From the NCBI RefSeq assembly GCF_900166965.1, contig NZ_FUZI01000001.1, positions 1,054,001-1,118,000 on the forward strand: 64,000 bases of DNA. Direction: 5' to 3'. Positions 52,809 through 64,000 of the stretch are shown piece after piece. Under the pieces are notes generated by a model. That model did no database searches, had not been told where the DNA came from, and saw only the letters and a list, made by a program, of their open reading frames with translations. Both the position numbers and the translations under genes were made by a program. The stretch comes from Photobacterium piscicola. Lineage in GTDB: Bacteria > Pseudomonadota > Gammaproteobacteria > Enterobacterales > Vibrionaceae. The first letter of the stretch is position 1; each line of letters opens with the position of its first letter.

Positions 52809-55010
52809 TTATTTTATTTTTATTAAATAAACAGCGGTTCCTTGATCTCCTGGAGCTAAAGCGCCCGTCATATTCCAGCGCACCTCCCCTTCATAATCTA
52901 CAATATTTGCCCCATTAGTAGTAACAGGTATACAAGTGAGTGACGTTGGCACATTACCCGAGGTACAATCTATTGCTTGAGAGAGCCCCGTATAACTTGG
53001 CGTACTATCAAAAATACTTAATTCAGTTAGATCACCATCTCCAACGTTAGTAAAGGTTATAACGTATTCCAATATATCCCCAGGGCGGCCATTATTACTC
53101 ACTCCAACAGCCGTTCCTTGAGTAATATTTCGTACCGTTTTCTCCAGCTTTAACTCGCCGGCACCACGGAACGTCGCTCTGATGGTATCTTTATCTAACA
53201 CTTGACGCGTAATACTGTGTCCTGTTCCAACACTATCACTAAAGATCATATCTGCTGCTATATCGTAATGATATTGGGCATTAAGTGGCGCATTCGCTGG
53301 CACAAACACTTTACTGAGTAAACATACTGCTGTATTACCATTTACTACTGTCGGATTAATAACTTGAGCATCCGCACCATCTATTATTCCATTACAATTA
53401 TTATCTAAATAAAGAATGGTACTCCAACCGTCATTTGCTGGAGCAACCTCTGGATTTATAATGGAAAAGTTCACACTTCCCGAGGTTGCAGCTGTAAACT
53501 TATGTGGGAATAATACTGCCTTTCCGGGTTCAACTTCACTGAAATTATCAGGCTCCATTCTTGGCTCACGTACCTTACCAAAATCAAGACTACTGATATC
53601 ATCCCCCGCACTGGCGTTAACAGCCATCTGACTATCAATCACACTGGTACTGGTTACTTGTGGGATCGCAGTGACATTAGCTTCACTGATATCAATCCAA
53701 TCTGCTTGTTTAATCACATCTAGTAGTAAGTTTTTACCTGAGAAATCCACCCCAAGAATAAATTTATAGCTACCATCACCCGATGTAGTGTCCGTAGCTA
53801 TCACATCACCCGTCGTCACTCCCGTAACACCAGCATCATTAAACGTTACGGTAACAGTAAAGTTACCTAAACCTATTTCAGTGCCGTCTTGAATACCATC
53901 GTGCGCTGCTATTGCGCCACCATTATCTTCAAACACCACACCACTTAAAACAATACGATTAAGCAATTCAAATAAATGATCTTCAACTTCACCATCAACG
54001 GCTGCACCATCAAACGTATTACAACTGTTAGCAACTGAGCATAAACGTACTCGCATCACAGTATTGCCATTAAACCCTTCTGCACTAGCGGCATCTAACG
54101 TTATTGCTATATTATTATTTCCTGCTGTAACAGCTTGATCATTAATTAATAATTCATTGCTATCAGCAAAATCACCATCATTATTTAAATCAACCCAAAT
54201 ACTCACAAACCCATTACCCACTACTTGAATCGGTAATGTGGTGCTGGTTTCTACAATAATTTGAGCGGGAATATTCAGATCCTCATCATCCTGCCCATGA
54301 GTATCATCACCCGTTGCATCAGCACTGATCCACTGTGTAAATTCAGGATCCCAACGAGAGCCAAGCGCTAAATCTGCCACGCCATCTAATGCCGTATCTA
54401 AATAAGCATGGCTGGCTTGGCCATATGTTGTAGCTGCATCACCATAATCGGTCGAATCATAACAACCAGCACCATCATTACCTTGCAAACTACTATTATT
54501 TGACGCTACAACAAACTCTATTTCAGCGGTTATTACATTGATGCGATAGACTACAGCACGCTCATTTAAGTCAATAATCCCATCTTGATTTGAGTCATGA
54601 TTTCCGCCATTAGTCATGGCATACAAATTAATAGAGTTATCCATAATCAATGCCCCCGCTTGTAATTTCCCATTCGAATCCACAGTCGGTTTACCACTAA
54701 GATAAATCAAATCCTGACTGATAATACTGCCGGTATTAAGATCAACCTGATATAACTTCTCACCTCGTAAATCAACAAGATAGGCTTGTCCATTTTGACT
54801 ACTTATGGCCAAATCTGCACCTACATCAATAACAACACCAGTAAAGGAGTCATTCATGGCACTAATATCTAATGGAATAACGGTAAATGTTTGGCTATTA
54901 AGATCAATCTTAAACATGGAATTCCATCCCGTTCGCCAAGCGATAAGATAATTACCATCCGTCGTAACATCACCAGCGGTTGAAGCGGTAAAATTAAAGG
55001 TTGTCGATGA
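52809..55010 (-). repeat. 3' part of giant gene, near-copy of 61881-64000
   Basis: The last 730 or so codons match the C-terminal part of the next giant gene. The match is loose at the outer end, almost exact from about 53400 to 54480, and a little looser again at the 3' end. One two-codon indel separates the copies near 53925. Confidence 0.9.
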
Positions 55011-58000
55011 ATAACCAATATTTCGTAATGCATCACCAGCATTAAATGAAAAGGTTTCACCATCACTAAGACGGCTCACTGACGCAGCATTTTCTGCTCG
55101 CATTTCACCCAAATCAATAAAGCTAGTACCCGTTTTATCGGTCACAAACAAGTGATGATTACGATTGGCTGAGGTCATATCGGTAAAGGTGCCGTAAATC
55201 AAGCCATTAACTCGATTAAAACCAATAGCATTTATATTATTAATATTGGTTTGATTCGTAATCGAAATGGGATCTACAATATTAGAAAAAGTAATAGGAT
55301 CAGACGTTGCATCCAATGACGTATAGGCATAATCACTACTACTCACCGGCTTAATTGTCTGTAAAATTAAATCACATTGATTATTTCCCACCAGATCTGA
55401 TATCAACACCCGATAATCTTCGACTTCACCGTCATTCGCTAAGCCTACGGGGCTATCACAACCGACATCACTGCATAAGCGAACCCGTAAATAACTGTAA
55501 CCAACAATAGCACTCGCTGGTATCGGTACACTAAAACTGTTATTACCTATTAATGCTGAAGCTTCAATAATGATTTGTTCGCCTGTATCATCCCAATCCC
55601 CATCAAGATTAAAATCAAGCCATGCATATAAACGTTGTCCAGTACTGGTGCGCGCCGCATCTTCAACAACATTCACAGTAATATCAAGGCTTTCACCTTT
55701 CGTCGCGGATAAAACAAGTGAAACACCATCTTCATCATCAAAGTTATCGTCATCATCAGCAGTCGCACCTATATTTTGCAGATCACCTAAATCAGCATCC
55801 CACAAATTACCCATGCGTAAATCGATAAAGCCATTGTCATCACTGTCTACCTGCACATGCGCCGCACCATCATTTTCATAAGTCGTGGTGTAGTTATTTA
55901 TTCCAGTACCAACCGTTGTATCAGGCGCGTCACCTAAATCACTCCCTAATACATTGGGCGCTTTAGTAAAACACCCTTTTTGAAGGTTATAACCATCACC
56001 AGTACTGCCCGTAAAACCAAACCGCACCATGTTATTACCAATATCATTACGAATATTACGAGTGAATTGACTAACCATGATGCCATCAAGATAATAAGTA
56101 AATTGATTGGTCGTTGGGTCCCATTCAAATTGCGCAATATGATAGCGTCCATCTTCTAATTCGCCCCCAGCAACAGACGTGGCAGGAACAAGGGTATTAG
56201 CAGCATCAGGGGTATATACATCACCATTAAGATAAACGGCTGTATGGTCAATAAATTGCCCTCCTACCGCATCGTCGGTAGCACCAATAAAGGTGTTATC
56301 AAAGGTATCGAACTCAAATACGACAGATGGCGAAACAGGGGTTGCACCAAAAATATCACCAACCCCTAATCCACCACCAAAGGCACCAAAGGCATTCAGA
56401 TCTCGTGAATCCGCAGATAGCACAAACGTCATGCCATCAGCACCACTTTCAATTCCATTGGGACATCCGGTATTACACGTTCTATCACCTAAATACACCG
56501 CTAATTCGGCATACATGGGTTGGTTCAAGTCAATATATTCATAACTCCACAAATACCCTTGTTGATTAGTGGTATTAGGGGTTACAACATATTCACCATT
56601 TGCGGCTAAATACGCATCGCCGCCTTCAAATACAACCGGAGCCTCACAAATATTAGGTTGGATTGTATTTGAAATAATAGGGGTTACGATATCGGTATCA
56701 TCTTCACCATTACCAAAACCATTATTGGGGATTGAATCATTATCGTTGATACTGGTTTCTATGATTTCGGCATTGATTGCAGGTGCCGTAAGTGACTGAG
56801 GTGCTAAACGAATAACAGCATAATCATCAAACCCTAACCCTATAGCACCGAGATCTAACTCTCCTGTTAATGGATCATAGGTGGTGATTTCCGTAACACC
56901 ATCACCGGCATAAGCTTTAACAAAGCTGTACCCAGCTGGAATAGGAAGCGTTACTTTAGTATTAAGTGCTACCGTTGCCCCCATGTTTTCAACACTAACA
57001 ACAACGTTAAAGGGAATACCTAAAGTTACATTCACACTAGGATCCATCGCTAACATTAATGCCAAATCACCCGGTGGTTTTAATGAAATTAAATGATCTT
57101 CAACTTCACCATCACCTGAACTTCCTGTTGGACTATCACACGTTTCCGTACTCGAACAAATCCGTAAACGGACATAGGTATCAATAATTTCAACATCAGC
57201 TGGCACGGTAAAGTTAAGCGTACTGTTACCCGAAGCAGCCACAGCAACTGTTGCGGTCTCATCTGCATCAAAGACACCATTTACGTCAAAATCAATCCAG
57301 CCATAAAGGTTATCACTGCCTGATGTAACCACAGGAACCGTCAAAGACAAACTATCCCCGCCGACTAAAATAGAGGGGATACTCGGTTGAATAAACCCAT
57401 CTTCATCATCAGGTGTTACCCCATTAGTATCATCACCATCAGCGGTAACTGTCGGTTGGCCATCATTTTCATTATCAGGCGTGTTAGCTCCTAAATATGG
57501 CAAACCAACCTCAGTTTGATGTCGAGGTCCATCTTCTGTCAATTCAGTGAAATAGCCATCTGAAGTCGGTGCATCAGCCCAATCTAGAGGTACTGGAGCA
57601 TAACGACAACGCGCACCATCATTACCAGCAGCTGATGCATTCGTTTGAGAAAATAACGTCGCCGTATAGCTACCTGCTGGTTTTGAGCCATTCAATACAT
57701 CAACACGATAGATTCGGCCGGGATTTGGATTTTCTGAAATATAGAAATACCCTTGATCATCAAAATACATCGCACCATATGGTCCATTAGCGATTCCAGG
57801 TAATACGCCCAATGAAGTACGAGCACCTGTCGTAGGATCAAATCGATATAGTATTCGTGAATTATTGCTTGGAACAGAATAAATAAAACCATCAACCGGA
57901 TTAAACGCAATATCAGCATAATTTAAACTCGTCGTCGGTAAGGTTCCAACTTGAGTTAAATAAGTTTCACTGTTTGGATTGGTATCAAATAAATAGAAAT

Positions 58001-61000
58001 TACCGTCATTGTGCGCATATAAAATACCATTATCATCAATATCACCATTATTAGCAGCACTTGGCATAGTTGAATTAAAGATAGGTAATGAATAAGTGTT
58101 ATAGGCATTATCAAATAGATTTAAAGTATTCGTTCCTTGTATTCCAGCCAGTGTATTTGTCACCATTGAATACCCGACACCAGAACCAGCAGTTACGGGT
58201 GACGTCAATAAATTAACCGATCCTGTCGCTAAATTAATGGCATTTAATTGGCTAACACCACCACTACTTTGAGTCAAATAAGCGGAAGATGAACAAATAT
58301 CAAAAGAGTTAATAACAAAATCAGCAAAGTTTATATCAGTTAAAGCGCCACCTATTGCTGTAACCGTCTTAACATTGGCACTGCTCGATTGATATGTAGC
58401 AGGATCCCCTATAGTACCGCCAACATAACTACCTGTATTGGTATCTAATATAGGCGCCGTTGGTGGACAAGTTGGAGACGCAATATTGGTTTCATTAATA
58501 GCTTCATAGACTTTATAAGTGCCCGTAGCCCCAACAGTCAGAGTATATGCTCCCGTTGTTGCATCTGCCGTCGTTGCATAACATAGGCTTGTCGAGGGAT
58601 TGTAGGCGACGATCGGAACTCCAATACCTAACCCAGTTTCGGTTCCATCTTTAATACCATTGGTTGCCGTACCACCACCATCGCCATCATCATTAAATAC
58701 AAAGCCTGATATTTGTTGTGCGACAACGGTAATAAGATAATCTTCTACCTCACCATCATCTGCAAGCCCTATAGATGAATTACAATCAACATCAGAACAA
58801 ACTCGAACACGTAAATAAGTATTACCAAGTATTGCATTTATCGGAACAGCTATCGTATAACCTTGAGTAGAACTCGTCGCTGCTATATCTGAAATAACCT
58901 GTTCATCACTATCAAGCCAATCACCGTCTTGATTCCAATCAGCCCAGGCATATAATCGTAAACCGGTTAACGTTGATTCAGGATCTTTTGTTATTGTTAT
59001 TGAAAGATCACTATTACCACCACGAACAAAACTATTAACCCAACTAACACCATCCTCATCATCACTGTCTAATATATCATCTGCATTTGCCGCGATATTT
59101 TGTAATGTCCCGTCATCACTATCCCATAACGTACCTAATACAATATCATTTTGATTATCCGTATCAGTATCATTAAAAGCATGGCCTGCACCACCATCAT
59201 CATATAATGTTTGATAATCACCCGTAGTGGTTCCAGTCGATGTATCTGGCGCATCACCTAAATCATACTCATCCGCTTGAAATATCGCGCCACCTAATGT
59301 ACTAAACAACAAACGCACTGAGTGCATAGATGCATCATTTACAACACCTAATCCCCACTGAACCCCAATACCATTATCAGTACCAGGATTAGTATTTAAA
59401 GTATTATCGAGTAAAAATGGCGCCGCATTTAAATTAGAGTCAAGCATAGTGGAATAAGGACCAGAGAAATAACGATCCCAAGATTTATCTAATTCCATAT
59501 ACCCCATAAATTGATCAGTCGCAGTATAGTTTTTGGTTACACCAACTAATGAATATGGTCCTGTATCTGGTTGATAATTTACTGAATTATATGGAATCGC
59601 AAATGCAGCGCCTGCATCACCACCGTTTAAATACGTATCGAACCCTTGTGCTAGTCCAATATTAGAACTATTCGAACCATCTGCTGATTCTAAACAATAA
59701 TGTTGATCAAAAAATTCATTACCATTTATATAAGTTATTTCGGTCACAATTTTTATATCATTACTATCATAAATATTATTATTATTTCTGTCCCAATATC
59801 GTGATGACCATACAGAGAAAGGATCAACTTCAGTTCCAACACCACTGACGGTACTCATTAAAAATTCTTTATAATTACAATATTCGCCGACACTACCATC
59901 ATTAAGATGCATGTAAGGAAACGTACCACCACAGCTATAAGGTGACTGCTGATATGATTGTTGCTGACCATCCTTAAATACACCATTCCCCCCTGCGGCA
60001 ATGTGATGAATAATTAATGGTGATCCATTAATTATTTCATATTGACTGTTTGTTTTTGCTGTTGCACCAATTAATTCAGAGGTATCACAATTCACAACTG
60101 TATCTCGCCAATCAATATTTCCTCCTGAATTCACATCAGCATCATTATCGGGAAAGTTATCATTCTGAGTATTATCAAAACTACCATTTACATCAGCAAA
60201 GTTATCCCCATTATCATAGTTATTATCTAAACCATTAGTACCTACTGTACCCGATAAAATAAGGCCAGCTTCTGTTGTATCATCGCCGCCTTGGTTATCA
60301 GAATCCAAGTCTAAATAATCTGGATTGTCAGTAGTATCTGTATTGACGGGTGTTAACCCACTTGTTGGAGTATAAGCTGTATTTAAACCATTATTTGCTG
60401 TGTAATTTGCAGGGGTATCATTGTTAGGAGATATATAATTCGTGGTTGTCTGCGCTTCGATATTATCCGGAATACCGTCGCCATCAGTGTCCAAATCGAT
60501 ATGATTATAAATACCGTCATTATCAACATCATCAGACACGCAAGTCGTGCGTAATTTAATCGGAGAGCTGTTTGATTGTGAGGTCGAATTTGAATAAGTA
60601 AATGTTATGCTAGAAACAAAATCACTAGACATAATAGACCATTGAGAATTAGCAGCAGAAATGTGTCCGCCTGTTGATAAGGGTTGGAAACTAACAGAGC
60701 TTGTATTATTACCAACAACGTTTTGTAATTCTGGTGAAGTCCCACCTAATCTTGCATGGGTAATGGCGGGATTATAGACCGACAAAGTCGCGCCAGTAAC
60801 ACTAACTGACCATTCATCCGAACTGTCAAACCAATAAAAATCATCTGATTGAGATAGAGTTAACTTAACTGGATCAGCAAAAGTAATGGTATAAACCATC
60901 TGTTCACCAACCCCTCCCGCCACAGATAATCTTATTTGCCCTGTATTTGTTCCTTCTGGTGAGCCTGCACTCGTACCGCTTAAAACACCATCAAATATTG

Positions 61001-61721
61001 TTGTTGACAGTGGCATATTTGATTCATCCGGTGAGCCCGCTGTAATACCTGATAAATCAAGAGGTACATCAACCTCACATACTATTTCATCAGTATCTAA
61101 AATACCGTCATTGTCATCATCAATATCAATTGCATCATCAACTCCATCACTATCGGTATCGGCTAAAACAGCTGAATAATCAAAATACCAAGATAATGGT
61201 GTAAACACAGTTTTTTGATGGCCAAACGCCATTTCTAGATCCCAATCACCACCTTGGCTGCTATGCCCCGTTTTATCAATAGATGCTCGTACAGAAATCT
61301 TTGATATTTCGGAAAATTTTGATAATAATTTTTTCCCTTTTTCATCCTTTGCTAAATCACAACCTAAGAAATTAATAACACCATCAGAACCTAATAATGA
61401 GCCTATTTTTATTATCTCACTTTTATATTTTTCGATATTTTCTAATGTAATAATATCTCGACCAAATTTAATTTTTCCAGCCGTCCCATGAGCCCATAAA
61501 TCAACAATCTTTGATTGTGGTTGTTGTTCTAATTGAAAAATAAAATTAGATATATCTTTAATTTTTAAATACTGTAACGAATGCTTACTAAAGAAATCAT
61601 TCGATATCAATTCTTGATCAATAATAACCATTTTTAAAGGCAATTGATTATTATTGTTTTTAAGTAAAAAGTAACCCAAGATCAATTGTATTATAAACAA
61701 AAAATATATAGACTTTTTCAT
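52809..61721 (-). CDS. Giant DUF4347/GEVED/lectin mosaic surface protein (2970 aa)
   Basis: A hydrophobic N-terminus (1-20) precedes a DUF4347 domain (about 30-180, with [12 protein letters not shown] and [17 protein letters not shown]). Thrombospondin-3/calcium repeats follow ([19 protein letters not shown] near 190; more near 395-545). Four GEVED modules are centred near 990, 1540, 2100 and 2580, each with two Cys. Two SdrD-like domains, two beta-propeller-like blocks (about 1140-1370 and 2115-2410), a DUF11 domain (about 1550-1650) and an L-type lectin-like domain (about 1690-1920, with [13 protein letters not shown]) lie between them. The last two domains (from about 2720) match the ends of the 919-aa and 1088-aa proteins. 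This is a large adhesin or matrix-type protein. No RTX repeats or type I secretion genes are seen. Confidence 0.8.
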   Translation of the reverse strand: MKKSIYFLFIIQLILGYFLLKNNNNQLPLKMVIIDQELISNDFFSKHSLQYLKIKDISNFIFQLEQQPQSKIVDLWAHGTAGKIKFGRDIITLENIEKYKSEIIKIGSLLGSDGVINFLGCDLAKDEKGKKLLSKFSEISKISVRASIDKTGHSSQGGDWDLEMAFGHQKTVFTPLSWYFDYSAVLADTDSDGVDDAIDIDDDNDGILDTDEIVCEVDVPLDLSGITAGSPDESNMPLSTTIFDGVLSGTSAGSPEGTNTGQIRLSVAGGVGEQMVYTITFADPVKLTLSQSDDFYWFDSSDEWSVSVTGATLSVYNPAITHARLGGTSPELQNVVGNNTSSVSFQPLSTGGHISAANSQWSIMSSDFVSSITFTYSNSTSQSNSSPIKLRTTCVSDDVDNDGIYNHIDLDTDGDGIPDNIEAQTTTNYISPNNDTPANYTANNGLNTAYTPTSGLTPVNTDTTDNPDYLDLDSDNQGGDDTTEAGLILSGTVGTNGLDNNYDNGDNFADVNGSFDNTQNDNFPDNDADVNSGGNIDWRDTVVNCDTSELIGATAKTNSQYEIINGSPLIIHHIAAGGNGVFKDGQQQSYQQSPYSCGGTFPYMHLNDGSVGEYCNYKEFLMSTVSGVGTEVDPFSVWSSRYWDRNNNNIYDSNDIKIVTEITYINGNEFFDQHYCLESADGSNSSNIGLAQGFDTYLNGGDAGAAFAIPYNSVNYQPDTGPYSLVGVTKNYTATDQFMGYMELDKSWDRYFSGPYSTMLDSNLNAAPFLLDNTLNTNPGTDNGIGVQWGLGVVNDASMHSVRLLFSTLGGAIFQADEYDLGDAPDTSTGTTTGDYQTLYDDGGAGHAFNDTDTDNQNDIVLGTLWDSDDGTLQNIAANADDILDSDDEDGVSWVNSFVRGGNSDLSITITKDPESTLTGLRLYAWADWNQDGDWLDSDEQVISDIAATSSTQGYTIAVPINAILGNTYLRVRVCSDVDCNSSIGLADDGEVEDYLITVVAQQISGFVFNDDGDGGGTATNGIKDGTETGLGIGVPIVAYNPSTSLCYATTADATTGAYTLTVGATGTYKVYEAINETNIASPTCPPTAPILDTNTGSYVGGTIGDPATYQSSSANVKTVTAIGGALTDINFADFVINSFDICSSSAYLTQSSGGVSQLNAINLATGSVNLLTSPVTAGSGVGYSMVTNTLAGIQGTNTLNLFDNAYNTYSLPIFNSTMPSAANNGDIDDNGILYAHNDGNFYLFDTNPNSETYLTQVGTLPTTSLNYADIAFNPVDGFIYSVPSNNSRILYRFDPTTGARTSLGVLPGIANGPYGAMYFDDQGYFYISENPNPGRIYRVDVLNGSKPAGSYTATLFSQTNASAAGNDGARCRYAPVPLDWADAPTSDGYFTELTEDGPRHQTEVGLPYLGANTPDNENDGQPTVTADGDDTNGVTPDDEDGFIQPSIPSILVGGDSLSLTVPVVTSGSDNLYGWIDFDVNGVFDADETATVAVAASGNSTLNFTVPADVEIIDTYVRLRICSSTETCDSPTGSSGDGEVEDHLISLKPPGDLALMLAMDPSVNVTLGIPFNVVVSVENMGATVALNTKVTLPIPAGYSFVKAYAGDGVTEITTYDPLTGELDLGAIGLGFDDYAVIRLAPQSLTAPAINAEIIETSINDNDSIPNNGFGNGEDDTDIVTPIISNTIQPNICEAPVVFEGGDAYLAANGEYVVTPNTTNQQGYLWSYEYIDLNQPMYAELAVYLGDRTCNTGCPNGIESGADGMTFVLSADSRDLNAFGAFGGGLGVGDIFGATPVSPSVVFEFDTFDNTFIGATDDAVGGQFIDHTAVYLNGDVYTPDAANTLVPATSVAGGELEDGRYHIAQFEWDPTTNQFTYYLDGIMVSQFTRNIRNDIGNNMVRFGFTGSTGDGYNLQKGCFTKAPNVLGSDLGDAPDTTVGTGINNYTTTYENDGAAHVQVDSDDNGFIDLRMGNLWDADLGDLQNIGATADDDDNFDDEDGVSLVLSATKGESLDITVNVVEDAARTSTGQRLYAWLDFNLDGDWDDTGEQIIIEASALIGNNSFSVPIPASAIVGYSYLRVRLCSDVGCDSPVGLANDGEVEDYRVLISDLVGNNQCDLILQTIKPVSSSDYAYTSLDATSDPITFSNIVDPISITNQTNINNINAIGFNRVNGLIYGTFTDMTSANRNHHLFVTDKTGTSFIDLGEMRAENAASVSRLSDGETFSFNAGDALRNIGYSSTTFNFTASTAGDVTTDGNYLIAWRTGWNSMFKIDLNSQTFTVIPLDISAMNDSFTGVVIDVGADLAISSQNGQAYLVDLRGEKLYQVDLNTGSIISQDLIYLSGKPTVDSNGKLQAGALIMDNSINLYAMTNGGNHDSNQDGIIDLNERAVVYRINVITAEIEFVVASNNSSLQGNDGAGCYDSTDYGDAATTYGQASHAYLDTALDGVADLALGSRWDPEFTQWISADATGDDTHGQDDEDLNIPAQIIVETSTTLPIQVVGNGFVSIWVDLNNDGDFADSNELLINDQAVTAGNNNIAITLDAASAEGFNGNTVMRVRLCSVANSCNTFDGAAVDGEVEDHLFELLNRIVLSGVVFEDNGGAIAAHDGIQDGTEIGLGNFTVTVTFNDAGVTGVTTGDVIATDTTSGDGSYKFILGVDFSGKNLLLDVIKQADWIDISEANVTAIPQVTSTSVIDSQMAVNASAGDDISSLDFGKVREPRMEPDNFSEVEPGKAVLFPHKFTAATSGSVNFSIINPEVAPANDGWSTILYLDNNCNGIIDGADAQVINPTVVNGNTAVCLLSKVFVPANAPLNAQYHYDIAADMIFSDSVGTGHSITRQVLDKDTIRATFRGAGELKLEKTVRNITQGTAVGVSNNGRPGDILEYVITFTNVGDGDLTELSIFDSTPSYTGLSQAIDCTSGNVPTSLTCIPVTTNGANIVDYEGEVRWNMTGALAPGDQGTAVYLIKIK

Positions 61722-61880
61722 GTCACTTATCCATCAATGAACATAAGATGTCTATTGCATAAATAACGCCAACTTAACTAACGTATATAAAATAGCTGTA
61801 TTCCTTTTTCCATATACTAATTATTAATAATGATTATTTAAAATTATATTGCAAAATAAAACTAAGCAAATATATTTCTT

Positions 61881-64000
61881 TTATTGAATCGCAATATGAT
61901 AAATGACAGAACCTTGAATGCCTGGTGCTAAAGAACCTGTCATATTCCACCGAACTTCACCTTCATAACCCGCAGCATTTATTCCATTCGCAGTAACAGT
62001 TGCACAAGTGAGTAACGTTGGGACGCTACCCGATGTACAATCTATTGCTTGAGATAATTCTGTATAACTTGGTGTACTATCAAAAATACTCACTTCAGTT
62101 AAATCGCCATTCCCTACGTTAGTGAAGGTTATAATGTATTCCAATATATCCCCAGGGTAGCCATTATTACTCACTCCAACAGCGGTACCTTGAGTAATAT
62201 TACGCACACTCTTTTCAAGCTTTAACTCACCGGCACCACGGAACGTTGCTCTGACGGTATCTTTATCTAGCACTTGACGAGCAATACCGTGTCCTGTTCC
62301 CACACTATCACTAAAGATCATATCTGCTGCTATATCATAATGATATTGAGCATTGAGCGAAGCATCTGCAGGAACAAACACTTTGCTGAGTAAACAAACT
62401 GCTGTATTACCATTAACAGCAACCGGATTAATTATTTGTGCATCAACACCATCGATTTCGCCATCACAATTATTATCGAAATACAGTACAGTATTCCAGC
62501 CGTCATTTGCTGGAGCAACCTCTGGATTTATGATGGAGAAGTTCACACTCCCAGCCGTAGCTGCAGTAAACTTATGTGGGAATAACACTGCTTTTCCAGG
62601 TTCAACTTCACTAAAATTATCAGGTTCCATTCTTGGCTCACGTACCTTACCAAAATCAAGACCACTGATATCATCCCCCGCACTGGCATTAACAGTCATC
62701 TGGCTATCAATCACACTGCTACTAGTCACTTGTGGAATAGCGGTAACATTGGCCTCGCTAATATCTATCCAATCCGCTTGTTTAATTACATCAAGTAGTA
62801 AATTTTTACCTGAAAAATCAACACCCAGAATAAATTTATAGCTACCATCCCCCGACGTAACATCTGTGGCTATCACATCCCCCGTTGTTACCCCTGTTAC
62901 ACCCGTGTCATTAAAGGTAACGGTGACGGTAAAGTTACCTAACCCAATTTCAGTGCCGTCTTGAATACCATCGTGCGCTGCTATTGCACCACCAACACCA
63001 TTATCTTCAAACACCACACCACTTAAAACAATCCGATTGAGCAATTCAAATAAATGATCTTCGACTTCACCATCAACGGCTGCACCATCAAACGTATTAC
63101 AACTGTTAGCGGCTGAGCATAAACGTACTCGCATTACAGTATTGCCATTAAACCCTTCAGCACTGGCGGCATCTAACGTTATTGCTATATTATTATTTCC
63201 TGCTGTAACAGCTTGATCGTTAATTAATAATTCATTGCTATCAGCAAAATCACCGTCATTATTTAAATCAACCCAAATACTCACAAACCCATTACCCACC
63301 ACTTGAATCGGTAATGTAGTACTGGTCTCTACAATAATTTGAGTAGGAATATTCAGATCCTCATCATCCTGTCCATGGGTATCATCCCCTGTTGCATCGG
63401 CACTGATCCACTGTGTAAATTCAGGATCCCAACGAGAACCAAGCGCTAAATCTGCCACACCATCTAATGTCGCATCTAAATAAGCATGACTGGCTTGACC
63501 ATAACTGACAGCTGCATCACCATAGTCAGTTGAATCATAACAACCTGCACCGTCATTACCTTGCAAGCTGCCCTCATTTGATGCTGTCAAATACTCAACT
63601 TCTTGAGTCATCACGTTAATACGATATACAACAGCACGCTCATTTAAATCAATGGTGCCGTCTTGATTGGCATCATGATTACCACCATTCGTCATCGCAT
63701 AAAGACTGATTGCATTATCAATCACTAACGCCCCCGCTTGTAATTTTCCATTCGTATCTGGCGTTGGCTCTGCACCAAAATAAGTTAATGGTTGCGCTGT
63801 CACTGCTCCCGTCGAAATATTGATGCTATAAAGTAGGTCCCCATTTAAATCGACTGCGTACCCAAGTCCTGATTGACTGCTTATCGCTAAATCAGCACCT
63901 ACCTCAATCGCACCACCACCATATGACCCCCCCATGGTGGCAATGTCGAGTGGAACAGTTGTAAATGTCTGTGTATTAAGATCAATCTTAACCAAGGAAT
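61881..64000 (-). CDS. 3' part of a second giant GEVED/DUF11 surface protein (partial)
   Basis: The frame is open to the right edge, so at least 706 codons are shown and the start lies outside the window. The order is the end of a propeller-like block, one GEVED module ([14 protein letters not shown]), an SdrD-like domain ([17 protein letters not shown]), the penultimate domain ([20 protein letters not shown]) and the last domain ending [10 protein letters not shown]. The middle of the sequence is nearly identical to the neighbouring 2970-aa protein. An in-frame TTG at 63995 is not a real start, because homology continues through it to the edge. The gene lies 159 bp upstream of the other giant, in tandem and without an obvious terminator between them. 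Confidence 0.85.
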   Translation of the reverse strand, partial: SLVKIDLNTQTFTTVPLDIATMGGSYGGGAIEVGADLAISSQSGLGYAVDLNGDLLYSINISTGAVTAQPLTYFGAEPTPDTNGKLQAGALVIDNAISLYAMTNGGNHDANQDGTIDLNERAVVYRINVMTQEVEYLTASNEGSLQGNDGAGCYDSTDYGDAAVSYGQASHAYLDATLDGVADLALGSRWDPEFTQWISADATGDDTHGQDDEDLNIPTQIIVETSTTLPIQVVGNGFVSIWVDLNNDGDFADSNELLINDQAVTAGNNNIAITLDAASAEGFNGNTVMRVRLCSAANSCNTFDGAAVDGEVEDHLFELLNRIVLSGVVFEDNGVGGAIAAHDGIQDGTEIGLGNFTVTVTFNDTGVTGVTTGDVIATDVTSGDGSYKFILGVDFSGKNLLLDVIKQADWIDISEANVTAIPQVTSSSVIDSQMTVNASAGDDISGLDFGKVREPRMEPDNFSEVEPGKAVLFPHKFTAATAGSVNFSIINPEVAPANDGWNTVLYFDNNCDGEIDGVDAQIINPVAVNGNTAVCLLSKVFVPADASLNAQYHYDIAADMIFSDSVGTGHGIARQVLDKDTVRATFRGAGELKLEKSVRNITQGTAVGVSNNGYPGDILEYIITFTNVGNGDLTEVSIFDSTPSYTELSQAIDCTSGSVPTLLTCATVTANGINAAGYEGEVRWNMTGSLAPGIQGSVIYHIAIQ

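Noticed and set aside
61881..63995. Second giant gene as a complete 704-aa gene starting with TTG
   Set aside because: Homology to the neighbouring giant continues through this codon to the window edge and no ribosome site is visible. It is the 3' part of a longer gene.
38467..64000. Type IX secretion C-terminal domain or RTX/type I secreted adhesins
   Set aside because: No por or gld-type genes, no ABC exporter, and no glycine-rich RTX nonapeptides. The Asp-rich loops are thrombospondin-3/GEVED type.
1..64000. CRISPR arrays, insertion sequences and prophage genes
   Set aside because: No regularly spaced short repeats, transposase or phage structural or integrase genes were seen.

Overview
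The window looks like chromosomal DNA of a facultatively anaerobic, AT-rich gammaproteobacterium. The enterobacterial-type formate hydrogenlyase (FHL) set, the Sec machinery, the periplasmic and outer-membrane gene types and the base composition all fit Vibrionaceae, and Photobacterium is my best guess. That assignment is inference; no rRNA or other decisive marker is present.

Region 1 (1-13.9 kb) is mixed housekeeping and accessory DNA. It holds the tail of a probable PTS EIIA gene, an isolated lptA-like gene, an efflux operon (HlyD-type adaptor, DUF2955 membrane protein, MarR regulator), a DUF1007 plus NicO-type metal transport pair, a polysaccharide flippase, a GNAT acetyltransferase and two membrane-bound diguanylate cyclases flanking a tRNA-Gly(CCC). 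Several small secreted or hypothetical proteins follow in very AT-rich DNA.

Region 2 (14-36.4 kb, all on the minus strand) is a compact formate-to-hydrogen island. It has hypB, hypA and hypF (NiFe centre assembly), hupE (nickel uptake), fdhD (sulfur transfer to formate dehydrogenase), fhlA (sigma54 activator), fdhF (selenocysteine formate dehydrogenase read through an in-frame UGA), hydN, and hycBCDEFGHI (the FHL-1 hydrogenase with its maturation protease). selB, selA and selC, which deliver selenocysteine to FdhF, close the island. The regulatory circuit is readable in the DNA: an exact FNR-type box precedes fhlA, and GG-N10-GC sigma54 promoters with upstream TGTCGA/TCGACA repeats precede both hydN-fdhF and hycB. 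hycA and hypCDE are absent from the window, and selD is also not here. Two details are odd: the tRNA-Sec acceptor stem has a bulged U and only seven pairs, and the fdhF SECIS hairpin lacks the bulged U known from E. coli.

Region 3 (36.5-64 kb) is devoted to the cell surface. After two lipoprotein genes comes a five-gene minus-strand locus: a 160-aa exported single-domain protein, a 1088-aa repeat protein, a 2184-aa protein with an N-terminal repeat region and a C-terminal outer-membrane barrel, an OmpA-type lipoprotein and a 919-aa repeat protein. Upstream lie a 2970-aa giant mosaic protein (DUF4347, calcium-type repeats, four GEVED modules, an L-type lectin-like domain, propeller-like blocks, DUF11) and the 3' part of a second giant whose end is nearly identical to it. 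The barrel protein shares its N-terminal module with two of the repeat proteins. The repeat proteins and both giants end in the same kind of two-domain C-terminal module, and the 160-aa protein resembles the last domain alone. I read this as a candidate surface assembly or secretion system and regard it as the most interesting part of the window.
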